Below, one piece after another: positions 1-8,453 of a DNA stretch of 64,000 bases. Numbering within the stretch: the first letter of the stretch is position 1; each line of letters begins with the position of its first letter. A program made the position numbers and the translations under genes. Origin of the DNA: Anderseniella sp039978075 (GTDB taxonomy: Bacteria; Pseudomonadota; Alphaproteobacteria; Rhizobiales; Aestuariivirgaceae); NCBI GenBank assembly GCA_039978075.1, contig JBDWCA010000002.1:1054001-1118000 (forward strand). Direction: 5' to 3'. Below the pieces are notes generated by a model. That model had not been told where the DNA came from and ran no database searches. It worked only from the letters and a program-made list of their open reading frames with translations.

Positions 1-37
1 GTCAGCGCGAGCGCTCGCGTTATTGTCCCTCTCAAAA

Positions 38-114
38 TGGTCGGAGTGGCGAGATTCGAACTCACGACCCCCTGCTCCCGAAGCAGGTGCGCTACCAGGC
101 TGCGCCACACTCCG
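38..114 (-). tRNA. tRNA-Pro (CGG)
   Basis: On the minus strand a full cloverleaf can be drawn. The acceptor CGGAGTG pairs with CACTCCG, the D-arm is GCGC/GCGC, the anticodon arm is CCTGC-TTCGGGA-GCAGG with anticodon CGG, and the T-arm GTGAG-TTCGAAT-CTCGC is standard. The 3' ACCA is encoded in the DNA. Length is 77 nt. It decodes CCG proline codons. Confidence 0.95.
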
Positions 115-265
115 ACATTTGAAAAACAGGGGAGTTATACTGCCGGAAAATGTCGGCTTCAAGCCATGAACAAAGGGCGCGAAATCCATCGTTGCAGGCG
201 CGCGGTGAAATCAGTATGTTGCCGCCATCCTGCTCAGGTGACGTTACCTGTTTCTTGGATATTGC

Positions 266-340
266 TGGGGCGTCGCCAAGTGGTAAGGCAGCGGCTTTTG
301 ATGCCGCCATGCGCAGGTTCGAATCCTGCCGCCCCAGCCA
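266..340 (+). tRNA. tRNA-Gln (TTG)
   Basis: Plus-strand cloverleaf with acceptor TGGGGCG/CGCCCCA, anticodon arm GCGGC-TTTTGAT-GCCGC (anticodon TTG) and T-arm AGG-TTCGAAT-CCT. The encoded 3' end is GCCA. It is followed by a short T-run (ATTTTTAAC) that could help end transcription. It is divergent from the tRNA-Pro gene, about 150 bp away. Confidence 0.95.
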
Positions 341-994
341 TTTTTAACTCATTGCTTTCGTTATAGTTTTAGACCGTAAGTCTAACGTCGAACTGGCCTG
401 GTTTTTCCGAAGCTTGGCTCGAGACAGCTGACAGATTTGGTCAGATGAACAACAGCTGTTCACAGGTCGTCGGCAAACCCGGTTATTGCGGTCAGGCCGA
501 CGCTAATGCTTGATCCGCCGTGTGGATTCTTGGTTGCCCACTGATCTGGAGGGTGGCAACTGACATTGGGTTCGATGCGTATTTTATTTCTGACGGCATC
601 CACGCCAAAGCTTTCGATGACATGAACTCCGCAGCCAAGGTGACGAAGACCAGCAGTACTGTCAAAAGCCAATATTATCATTTTTGCTTTATCGGACTGT
701 GCGACCGCCTTCGGTGGGTGCGAGCGCAGATTCTGGTCACAAAAGGGGGATCGCTGATTGAAGGTGCCCCGCAACTGCCGGCATATCTACAGCCACTGAA
801 ACATCTCACCTTGCGTAACATGTATTCACCTATTTTAAGCAGTTTTACTGCAATTGTTTAAAATAAGCAGCAATGCAAGTTCAAGAAAACAGATCATTAT
901 TATAACCACATGTGTTTCATCATGTATTGCGCAGAAATTAGTTTGTAAACAGAGGTTTTAGACGTTGACGCGTCAGTAAATCTGGGTTGGAATC
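341..994. other. 650-bp stretch without a supported gene
   Basis: Two overlapping antiparallel open frames of just over 100 codons exist here (460-774 minus, 520-861 plus). Neither has a convincing ribosome binding site or a product I recognise. The part from about 780 to 960 is clearly AT-richer than the surroundings and probably carries the promoter of the downstream HlyD-like/glycan synthase operon. The rest may be decayed sequence. Confidence 0.4.
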
Positions 995-2515
995 ATGGCG
1001 GCAGCAGCAAAGAAAAAGCAACCGATTGCCGACGCAACCGAGTTGCGAGCGAAGTCTGTCGACGACTGCATTGCCAGCCTCAAAAAGGTGCGGTCCGTTG
1101 GCCAGCAGGACAATGTCACTCCAAAGCAAGCAGCGGCGATTATCAAGGACGCTGGTCGGATGCAGGAGGCGTTGCGCCGGTCTCTTGATGAACTGAGACA
1201 AGACCAGCTGAAAGACTCCAGTCCTTTCCAGGTGCCTGGACAGACTGATGCGCCTGCAACGGAAGAGGAGGTACTCCAATCGGTCAGTCAATCACGGGCG
1301 GCATGGGGCTTTACGTGGTTGGATTCCAAGAAAATACTGAAAAGTGCTTTGGGACTGCTCATCATTGCATTTATCGGCTGGCAGCCCGTTCAGCGGTTGT
1401 TTCAGGTCTCCAGTGTAGAGGCGGTTGTAAATTCACATCTGATTACGCTCAGATCGCCAATAGAGGGCACTATTGCCACACAACTGGATAACCTCAGCGT
1501 TGGTGGAGACGTGGTCGGCAGAACAACCTTGTTTACGATCGAAAATCCACGTTCGGAACATCCCCGGATTGACGATTTGCGGCGCCGTATCGGTGCGACC
1601 AGTGACGAACTGTTGGTTGATGAAAAGCGGTTAGTCGAAACACAAGCGTTGTTTGCGCAAATGAGCCGCATTGCCAGGGAGTTTCGTGATGCACGCATGG
1701 AGCAACTGCAAGCGACAATTGCCGCGCAGCGTAGCGAGATTGCAGCATCCAGGGCAAAACTCGTGCAGTTGAATGCGCGTCTCAAGCGGCAATCTACTCT
1801 CTTTTCCACGAATGTTGTTCCGCAAGCAAAAATTGAAGAGGCCCAGCGCGATCAACGTGTGGCCAGTCTTGAAGTCACGACGCTGGAACGCCGCATCAAG
1901 GTTGCACAAATTGAGTTGAAGGCACTCAAGTCGGACCTGTTTGTTGGCGATAACTACAATGATATGCCTTATTCGGCGCAACAGTCGTACATCCTTCGCC
2001 AGAAGGTAACTGATCTGAAGGCCAAAATATTCAGTAATGAACGGCTGACCGATCGCTTGCGTGTTGAGTTGGCCGATGAAGAAAAACGGGCCCGTCAGCT
2101 TGCAAGGGCCGACATTGTATTGCCGCGCAGATCGCGTGTTTGGGAGGTGTTGACCGCACAGGGCGAGCAGGTCACACGTGGTCAGGAATTGATCCGGCTG
2201 GTTGACTGTTCGCTGCCGGTGGTGACGGCTGCGGTTACCGAAACAGTTTACAACAGCCTTGGTATCGGTGCGTCTGCAAGTTTCAGATATCGGCAGACCG
2301 GCGAGGAACTGCCAGGCAATGTGGTTCAATTGACTGGTGTTGCCAGCGCGACAGCCAACCTTGCGATCATGCCAAACGCGCTGACGAAAGAGTCTTACCG
2401 GGTCATGGTCAAAGTGCCCGGGCTGGCCAACAGGGCGGATTGCGCCATTGGGCAGACCGGCCGAGTCATATTTGGCGGGAGCAATGAAGTTACCCGCACG
2501 GCCAGTGTTCCATGA
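995..2515 (+). CDS. HlyD-like membrane fusion protein (BgsB-like) of glycan synthase operon
   Basis: 506 aa. A cytoplasmic, charged N-terminus (about 1-110) precedes one membrane segment (about 114-131). A periplasmic part follows with a split lipoyl/barrel-sandwich fold: 'LRSPIEGTI' starts at about 152 and the second half is around residues 380-415. Between them lies a long alpha-helical, coiled-coil-prone stretch (about 190-375). This is the architecture of HlyD/EmrA adaptor proteins. The stop codon overlaps the start of the next gene (ATGA), so the two are translated together. In Sinorhizobium a membrane fusion protein (BgsB) is paired with the synthase BgsA for a mixed-linkage beta-glucan; I infer the same role here, helping the polymer across the periplasm. 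The symbol is not assigned because the match is by architecture and context only. Confidence 0.75.
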   Translation: MAAAAKKKQPIADATELRAKSVDDCIASLKKVRSVGQQDNVTPKQAAAIIKDAGRMQEALRRSLDELRQDQLKDSSPFQVPGQTDAPATEEEVLQSVSQSRAAWGFTWLDSKKILKSALGLLIIAFIGWQPVQRLFQVSSVEAVVNSHLITLRSPIEGTIATQLDNLSVGGDVVGRTTLFTIENPRSEHPRIDDLRRRIGATSDELLVDEKRLVETQALFAQMSRIAREFRDARMEQLQATIAAQRSEIAASRAKLVQLNARLKRQSTLFSTNVVPQAKIEEAQRDQRVASLEVTTLERRIKVAQIELKALKSDLFVGDNYNDMPYSAQQSYILRQKVTDLKAKIFSNERLTDRLRVELADEEKRARQLARADIVLPRRSRVWEVLTAQGEQVTRGQELIRLVDCSLPVVTAAVTETVYNSLGIGASASFRYRQTGEELPGNVVQLTGVASATANLAIMPNALTKESYRVMVKVPGLANRADCAIGQTGRVIFGGSNEVTRTASVP

Positions 2516-4476
2516 CACCTCTTGCTGCAGAAGCCATGGAAGGTGCCTGGCTTGGCATTGCTGTCGCAGGCCTTTTCGTGTGTGTGATGCCGTGGATGCG
2601 TCGGAACACGTGGCATCATTTGCCATTGATTGCCCTCACGATTGTCCTGGTGCTTCGTTACATGATCTGGCGCCTGACGGACACGTTGCCACCTGTCGAG
2701 GAAAGCGCCAATTTTTTTACGGGCCTTGTGTTCCTCACGATTGAGTTGCTGGCGCTTGTCAGTACCTTGTTCACGCTGGTCGTTTTGACCCGGTCAAGCG
2801 ATCGCACCAGGGAGGTTGGCTGGCGGCTTCCCAGACTGAGAGCCGAGCACAGTCCCCCGCTCGTGGACATGTTCATCTGCACATACAATGAAGAGCGCAC
2901 CATTCTTGAGCGCACTATCGTCGGATCGCTGTCGATTGATTATCCCAATTTCCGGGTGTGGGTGCTCGATGATGGCCGCCGGGACTGGTTGCGGGATCTG
3001 TGCGGTCTGCACGGCTGCAACTATCTCACACGTCCGGACAACAGCCATGCCAAGGCCGGAAACATCAATCACGCTCTGAAGCAGATTGCGGCCCTGCACG
3101 AGGTGCCGGAATTCATTTCCATACTTGATGCGGATTTTGTACCGGCCAGACAGTTTCTCTGGCGCACTGTCTCTCTGATGCAGGACGAAAATACCGGTCT
3201 CGTTCAGACGCCGCAACATTTCGTGAATCCTGACCCGATTCAGTCCAATCTGATGACGACATCATCGTGGCCGGATGAGCAGCGTTTTTTCTTTGACGTC
3301 ATTATGCCGGCCAAGGATGCCTGGGGAGCTTCGTTCTGTTGCGGCACGTCATCGCTGATGCGTTACAAAGCCTTGATGGATATCGGCGGGTTTCCGACAG
3401 ACAGCGTCACCGAGGATTACCTCCTGACATTGCGCCTGTCGAAGAAGGGTCTCCGGACCGTCTTCTTGAACGAGCGCCTGTCGATGGGGCTCGCAGCGGA
3501 AGGCTTGCAGGAATACCTGGTCCAGCGGGGCAGGTGGTGTCTGGGCTTCATTCAGATTTTCATGAGCCCTGACGGGCCGTTCAACGTCAAGAATGGGCCT
3601 GCGCTGCCCCACCGTTTAGCACTGCTTGAGACATTTCTCTATTGGTTTGCAAGTCATGCCTTCAGAATGCTCGGATTGATTGTACCGATCCTTTATCTGC
3701 TGTTCGACGTTCGCGCGGTGGACGTCAGCCTTGCTGACGGCTTGTCCTATTTCCTGCCATCCTATGTGGCGCAGATTGTCGTCATATCCTGGTTGTCAGG
3801 AAAACGGGTCCTGCCGGTTATGACGGACGTGACCCAGCTGATTGCCGCACCGACGGTTCTGAAAGCCTGTATGGCCGGTATTCTCAAACCCAAGGGGCAC
3901 AAGTTCAAGGTGACAGCCAAGGGAGGGGATCGCAGCCAGGTGCTGGTGCAATGGAACCTGTTGTGGGTGTTTGCCGGGCTGATGGCACTCACCATCATCG
4001 GCGTGATTTTGAACTTTGTTATCGATGCCGATCGCTCGCTGCAGACCACGAGTTCCGTGGCTCTGTTCTGGAGCTGGTACAACATAATCATACTGTTTCT
4101 GGCGTGCATGGCATGTATTGAGCAACCGCGTTTCAGGACCAATGAGCGGCTGTCTTCAACCAAAGCCCTGGAGCTGTCGGTTAACGGAAACCGAACCCGG
4201 CATCAGGTCCTGGATTGTTCAGTTGGTGGTGCCCGGTTTGCCGGCCGCCTGCCGGGGCCGGTTGGCAGCGACATTGTCCTTCACATGAACGGACAGGACG
4301 TGCGTGCTGAGATCGTGCGGGCATTGCCCGGCGGGTTCGCCGTGAAGGTCGAAGACACAACGCAGGCCTATGGCGCGATGGTGAACTTTGTCTACTCAGG
4401 TGATCATTCGGCAAACATCGATATCGTCAAACCTGTTCTCGTCGCCAAGCACGTGTTTTCGCGGATGATTGGATAG
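2512..4476 (+). CDS. Membrane GT2 beta-glucan synthase with C-terminal PilZ domain
   Basis: 654 aa. Two N-terminal membrane segments lead into a family 2 glycosyltransferase domain with all processive-synthase signatures: Asp153-Asp154 (VLDDG), DAD at 206-208, TED at 300-302 and QRGRW at 338-342 (the QxxRW motif). More membrane helices follow at about 370-535. The C-terminus carries a PilZ signature: RxxxR at Arg542/Arg546 and DxSxxG at Asp568-Ser570-Gly573, so direct activation by cyclic di-GMP is expected. Length fits bacterial cellulose/curdlan/mixed-linkage glucan synthases of the CrdS/BgsA type rather than BcsA, and no bcsB/bcsZ genes are nearby. The HlyD-like partner just upstream favours a BgsA-like mixed-linkage glucan product, but the polymer cannot be read from sequence alone. 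Confidence 0.85.
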   Translation: MTPLAAEAMEGAWLGIAVAGLFVCVMPWMRRNTWHHLPLIALTIVLVLRYMIWRLTDTLPPVEESANFFTGLVFLTIELLALVSTLFTLVVLTRSSDRTREVGWRLPRLRAEHSPPLVDMFICTYNEERTILERTIVGSLSIDYPNFRVWVLDDGRRDWLRDLCGLHGCNYLTRPDNSHAKAGNINHALKQIAALHEVPEFISILDADFVPARQFLWRTVSLMQDENTGLVQTPQHFVNPDPIQSNLMTTSSWPDEQRFFFDVIMPAKDAWGASFCCGTSSLMRYKALMDIGGFPTDSVTEDYLLTLRLSKKGLRTVFLNERLSMGLAAEGLQEYLVQRGRWCLGFIQIFMSPDGPFNVKNGPALPHRLALLETFLYWFASHAFRMLGLIVPILYLLFDVRAVDVSLADGLSYFLPSYVAQIVVISWLSGKRVLPVMTDVTQLIAAPTVLKACMAGILKPKGHKFKVTAKGGDRSQVLVQWNLLWVFAGLMALTIIGVILNFVIDADRSLQTTSSVALFWSWYNIIILFLACMACIEQPRFRTNERLSSTKALELSVNGNRTRHQVLDCSVGGARFAGRLPGPVGSDIVLHMNGQDVRAEIVRALPGGFAVKVEDTTQAYGAMVNFVYSGDHSANIDIVKPVLVAKHVFSRMIG

Positions 4477-4571
4477 GTCTTTGCCGGCTGCCGATGGATC
4501 AAGCCGGGTATCATGAGCAAAACGGCACGCCCTCTGATTTTCCCTGAGCTAAAACAAGAATTACCTGTAAG

Positions 4572-4595
4572 TTCCCTGTTATCAGGGTATTTTCT
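4572..4595 (+). terminator. Possible rho-independent terminator after glycan synthase
   Basis: CCCTG-TTAT-CAGGG followed by TATTTTCT, about 100 bp past the synthase stop codon. The stem is only 5 bp, so the call is moderate. Confidence 0.4.
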
Positions 4596-4672
4596 GTTGG
4601 AAACGGTTTCGCTGCAGACTGGCTCCTCTACCCGTTTTTCGGTGGAACATTTCAGGCGGGTACTTCAAATCC

Positions 4673-5941
4673 ATGACAATTGCCACTTCACAAGCATCGC
4701 AGGTGTCGCTGCCACGGCTGATCCTGACTATCCTGCTGCCGTTTTCGCTGTGCTATTTCCTGTCTTATCTGTACCGCGCGGTCAACGCCGTCATTGCGCC
4801 GAACCTGGTGTCGGATATCGGCCTGGATGCAGGTGAGCTTGGTTTGCTCACTGCTGCCTACCTGATCGGGTTTGCCGGGTTCCAGATACCACTCGGGTTG
4901 TTGCTGGACCGGTTCGGGCCCCGAAAAGTGCAGGCGGTCCTGTTGTGTGTCGGCGCGCTTGGAGCGGTACTGTTTGCCTATGCCGCCGGCAAGTGGGGGC
5001 TTAGTTTCGGCCGCATGCTGATCGGCATCGGATCTGCTGGCGGGCTGATGGCCGGGTTCAAGGCGGTGACCATATGGGTGCCGGAACAACGCCGCGCGCT
5101 GGCCAATGCCTGCATCATGGCAGTGGGCGGTTTGGGGATTTTATCGGCCACCGTGCCTGCAGAGTGGGCAACGGTGCAGTTCGGCTGGCGCGGCATGTTC
5201 GTCGGCCTGATGGCCGTCACCGTCGCCGTGGCGGTTTTTCTGTACCTGGTGGTGCCGGAACGCCCGAAGGAAGACGCCGCGAAGCCGGACACCGGCAGTG
5301 TTTTCAAGGCCATCGGCATTATCTATTCAGACCCGGTTTTCTGGCGCGTGGCGCCGTTCGTTGCGCTTACGGCAGGCTCACATATCGGCGTCCAGACTCT
5401 GTGGGCCGGACCCTGGATCAGGGATGTTGCCGGCATGGACCGCGATGCCGTGGCACAGGTGCTGGGGCTGTCGGCAATGGGCTTCCTTGTCGGCACCTTG
5501 ATGACTGGATACATCGCCGACTGGCTGGGCCGAAAGGGTGTTGGCCTGCTGACAACCATGACCGGGTTCGTGCTGGCATTCATGGCCATACAACTGGTCA
5601 TTCTGCTCGAACCGGTCGCCATGACGCCGCTGGTCTGGTTTGCCTTCGGCATGTTCGGCCAGGCTGGCATTCTGGCTTATCCATGGCTGGCGCAATATTT
5701 CGGCACCCATCTTGCAGGCCGTTCGAACGGCTGTCTCAATACGCTGGTGTTCGGTATTGCGTTTATCTCGCAATATGTCATTGGTGCCATCATCAATCTG
5801 TGGCCGGTCACCGCTGCAGGCGGCTATGAACCTGTTGCCTATCAGGTGTCTTTCGGCCTGTTCTTAGGTCTGCAGGCGCTGACATTCATCTGGTTTTTGC
5901 TGGGTGCGCCGTCGGCGCATCTGAGAAGGGAAGCAACATGA
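4673..5941 (+). CDS. MFS transporter
   Basis: 422 aa with twelve predicted hydrophobic segments and a major-facilitator loop 2-3 signature 'LLLDRFGPRKVQ' at about residue 80-91, plus the equivalent repeat 'ADWLGRKGVG' in the second half. The closest broad group looks like nitrate/cyanate/organic-anion type MFS carriers; the substrate is not visible. Its stop codon overlaps the start of the asparaginase gene by four bases (ATGA), so the two are co-translated. That makes uptake or export of a compound linked to asparagine metabolism a reasonable guess. Confidence 0.8.
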   Translation: MTIATSQASQVSLPRLILTILLPFSLCYFLSYLYRAVNAVIAPNLVSDIGLDAGELGLLTAAYLIGFAGFQIPLGLLLDRFGPRKVQAVLLCVGALGAVLFAYAAGKWGLSFGRMLIGIGSAGGLMAGFKAVTIWVPEQRRALANACIMAVGGLGILSATVPAEWATVQFGWRGMFVGLMAVTVAVAVFLYLVVPERPKEDAAKPDTGSVFKAIGIIYSDPVFWRVAPFVALTAGSHIGVQTLWAGPWIRDVAGMDRDAVAQVLGLSAMGFLVGTLMTGYIADWLGRKGVGLLTTMTGFVLAFMAIQLVILLEPVAMTPLVWFAFGMFGQAGILAYPWLAQYFGTHLAGRSNGCLNTLVFGIAFISQYVIGAIINLWPVTAAGGYEPVAYQVSFGLFLGLQALTFIWFLLGAPSAHLRREAT

Positions 5942-6933
5942 CAGACCCCGTACTGGTGGAAGTGACCCGTGGCGGCGTTGTCGAAAGCCGTCATGCCGGC
6001 GCCTATGCGGTTGTCGGACCGGGCGGTGAGCTTGTCGCTTCGGCAGGCGACATTGACAGGCCGGTGTTTCCGCGCTCGGCAATCAAGGCGCTGCAGTGCC
6101 TGCCGGCGGTGGAGGCCGGTGTGGTGGAAGCCTATGGCATGGTGGATGAGGAAATAGCCCTGGCGTGTGCGTCTCACAACGGTGAGCCGGATCATATCCG
6201 TGTGGCGCGCTCAGGCCTGGCCAAGGCCGGTATCAGCGAACAGGCTTATGAATGCGGCTCTCATTGGCCGTTTCCCGGCGCTGTCTCGCGCGCCATGGTG
6301 GCTGCCGGTGAACAGGCCTCCCAGGTTCACAACAATTGTTCCGGCAAGCATTCGTTCATGCTCGCCTTCTCGGCAAAACTGGGCGTAGACCCGAAAGGCT
6401 ATGTCAAACGGGATCACCCGGTGCAGCAGGCTATTGAAAAGCTGATTGGTGAGATGTGTGACTATGACCTTACCCACACACCATGCGGCGTCGACGGCTG
6501 TTCTGTGCCGACATGGGCGATCCCGCTGCGCAATGTAGCGTTGGGGTTCCAGCGCGTCGGGTCCGGTGAGGGGTTGAGTGACAACCGCGCTGAGGCCTGC
6601 AGGCGGATCATTGACGCGGTGCGTGCCCATCCGTTCATGGTTGCCGGCACCAAGCGCTTCTGTACTGACCTGATGACCGCCGTGCCGCGCGCATTCGTCA
6701 AAACCGGCGCGGAAGGGGTGTTCTGTGCCACCATTGCCCATGCCGATATTGGTATTGCCCTGAAATGCGACGACGGCGCAGGCCGTGCGGCAGAGGCCTT
6801 GCTGGCAGGCGTCATGTCCAGACTGGAGTGCTGGACCGATGCGGAGCGTGCAACGCTTGAAGCCATGTCCGATGTCACCGTGAAAAACTGGAACGGCATC
6901 GAAACCGGCCACATCAGCGCCGTCGGCGTGTAG
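5938..6933 (+). CDS. Class 3 (Rhizobium etli-type) L-asparaginase
   Basis: 331 aa, the usual length of the asparaginase II family (PF06089). Residues known to matter in the R. etli enzyme are in nearly identical positions: Ser47-x-x-Lys50 (RSAIK), Ser79 (ASHNGEP), and the zinc/active-site set Cys134 and Lys137 (NNCSGKH) plus Cys188 (CGVDGCSVP). It should hydrolyse asparagine to aspartate and ammonia in the cytoplasm; no signal peptide is present. It overlaps the upstream MFS gene by four bases and converges on the XRE regulator gene, with only 5 bp between the two stop codons. Confidence 0.88.
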   Translation: MTDPVLVEVTRGGVVESRHAGAYAVVGPGGELVASAGDIDRPVFPRSAIKALQCLPAVEAGVVEAYGMVDEEIALACASHNGEPDHIRVARSGLAKAGISEQAYECGSHWPFPGAVSRAMVAAGEQASQVHNNCSGKHSFMLAFSAKLGVDPKGYVKRDHPVQQAIEKLIGEMCDYDLTHTPCGVDGCSVPTWAIPLRNVALGFQRVGSGEGLSDNRAEACRRIIDAVRAHPFMVAGTKRFCTDLMTAVPRAFVKTGAEGVFCATIAHADIGIALKCDDGAGRAAEALLAGVMSRLECWTDAERATLEAMSDVTVKNWNGIETGHISAVGV

Positions 6934-6938
6934 ACGTC

Positions 6939-7712
6939 TTATCCGGCAGCCTGCATGGCAAGCAGTGCATCGCGCGTTGTGTCATCTGCGGGAAACATCA
7001 TCTCGATCTTCAATTCCGCAACCGCGATGTCTTCCGGTGTCCCGAACTGGGCCAGCGTCGAAAAAAAAGACATGGTGCCAGTGCCTGCACGATAGCGGGC
7101 CGGGATAACCGCGGGCAGCGTGCCATTGACACCGTGTGAGCCGGGTCCGAGCGTGCGGGTCAGTTGCGCCACTGCCTGGTCCAGTACCGCATCTCCGCCA
7201 AGGTGGGCGCTTTCGGTACGCAGGCGCACTGCCATGTGCTGCAGGACGTCGCGCCAGTTTTCCAGGGCCGACGACATGAGCTCCATATCCATCATCGCGT
7301 CGAGCAGGCTGTCACCCTCGCCAAGCCCGATACCGCCGAGCAGGAATGTGGCCGATGCATTGGCCTTGACGACGCGCCAGTGCTTGTCCAGTGCAAAGGC
7401 CGGAAACGGGTCGTGACGCTGCAGCGTCCAGTCCACGGCGGCACGGACATGGGCCATGTCGTCATCGCTCAACTCGCGGCGCCGGTAGGCCGGTGCAAAT
7501 CCTGCTGCTCCAAGGAAGGCGTTTCGGGCCGAATGCGGCACTTCAAGCGTTTCGCACAACTGCATCGCCATTGACTGGCTCGGCCGGGCACGGCCGGTTT
7601 CCAGAAACGAGATATGCCGTGCCGAGACATTGGCGGTAAGCCCGAGATCAAGTTGGCTCATCCTGCGTTGTCCGCGCCATTGCCTGAGTGCTGCGCCAAA
7701 AGTGTTGTGCAT
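6939..7712 (-). CDS. XRE-family regulator with MmyB-like ligand-binding domain
   Basis: 257 aa. N-terminal helix-turn-helix (about 8-62, 'MSQLDLGLTANVSARHIS') followed by a PAS-like MmyB/MLTR ligand-binding domain to the C-terminus, which contains the family pattern 'FPAFALDKHWRVVKAN'. Such proteins usually repress themselves and a divergent neighbour. The 140-bp divergent region upstream contains a perfect 6-3-6 palindrome (see separate entry), consistent with that mode. The ligand is unknown; related proteins are often linked to short-chain dehydrogenases or oxidative stress genes, which are not seen here. Confidence 0.88.
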   Translation of the reverse strand: MHNTFGAALRQWRGQRRMSQLDLGLTANVSARHISFLETGRARPSQSMAMQLCETLEVPHSARNAFLGAAGFAPAYRRRELSDDDMAHVRAAVDWTLQRHDPFPAFALDKHWRVVKANASATFLLGGIGLGEGDSLLDAMMDMELMSSALENWRDVLQHMAVRLRTESAHLGGDAVLDQAVAQLTRTLGPGSHGVNGTLPAVIPARYRAGTGTMSFFSTLAQFGTPEDIAVAELKIEMMFPADDTTRDALLAMQAAG

Positions 7713-7772
7713 GATTGATGCCTCTGCTGGAGGGTTTGCTCGATCTTACAGGCAACCCGCGACTGAAAACAC

Positions 7773-7787
7773 TTACCTCGCAGGTAA
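7773..7787. promoter_or_regulatory. Palindromic operator candidate TTACCT-CGC-AGGTAA
   Basis: A perfect inverted repeat (TTACCT / AGGTAA with 3-bp centre) lies between the divergent XRE regulator gene and the small membrane protein gene, 61 bp from the former and 66 bp from the latter. Its symmetry and size suit an XRE dimer. Function is inferred from position only. Confidence 0.6.
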
Positions 7788-7852
7788 TTGAACCACGGCC
7801 GAATTGAACCTAGTCACAAGTGCACACGCAACCCGTTCATGGAGACGAGATA

Positions 7853-8281
7853 ATGCAACATCAAGCAATCCTGCGCTGGCTGAAATTCGCCTGCATATGT
7901 GTAATCGGCTTTGGCCTGCTGGGTGTGCTGGCCAATGTTCCGGCCCTGTCGGGCGCAACCAGGCTGTTCATAGACCTGGCGTTCTGGCCGGTTGACGGCG
8001 TGCCTGGTGCGCCGACGCCTGAAAGCAACCTTCTGTGGGCGATCCTCAATGGCATCGTGGTCGGCTGGGGTGTGTTGTTGTGGCAAGTCACTACACGGGT
8101 CTATGCCAGATTTCCCGATGTCGGGCGCAGCATGATCCTGACCAGCATCGGCACATGGTTTGTCGTCGACAGCGTTGGGTCCGTTGCCGCTGGCGCCCCG
8201 GTCAACGCATTGATGAATGTGACATTCCTGCTGTTGTTTTTCATCCCGCTGTGGCGTCCGGCGCGCCAGGTGGAGGCATGA
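7853..8281 (+). CDS. Small four-helix membrane protein, function unknown
   Basis: 142 aa from the chosen ATG, which has GGAG eight bases upstream; an earlier GTG at 7820 in the same frame lacks one. Four hydrophobic stretches are visible (about residues 8-28, 58-78, 92-115 and 117-135), with a conserved-looking 'FWPVDG' loop after the first. No catalytic motif is recognisable. It is divergent from an XRE/MmyB regulator and shares a palindromic operator candidate with it, so it is probably that regulator's target. I do not recognise a named family. Confidence 0.75.
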   Translation: MQHQAILRWLKFACICVIGFGLLGVLANVPALSGATRLFIDLAFWPVDGVPGAPTPESNLLWAILNGIVVGWGVLLWQVTTRVYARFPDVGRSMILTSIGTWFVVDSVGSVAAGAPVNALMNVTFLLLFFIPLWRPARQVEA

Positions 8282-8453
8282 TCCACCTCACGCACCCGTC
8301 GATTGGTTGATAGGGTGTCATGATATTCTGTGTAACACTCAACATTGGATTTGACGTTTTCAGTCCTGTTTCTGGCGCAAACCAGCGAGGAACCTGCGAG
8401 AAAACACGTTCAAATCTGTTGTTGGGATCATACTCAGGATAAGGCATCTGACC

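Noticed and set aside
460..861. Two overlapping antiparallel frames of 104 and 113 codons
   Set aside because: No ribosome site, no recognisable family. A faint likeness of the plus frame to isochorismatase ends was too weak to use.
1631..2626. 331-codon minus-strand frame opposite the HlyD-like gene
   Set aside because: It is antisense to a well-supported gene, has no domain signature and a shadow-like composition.
5074..5829. 251-codon plus-strand frame inside the MFS gene
   Set aside because: Arg/Gly/His-rich product typical of an out-of-frame reading of a GC-rich membrane protein gene.
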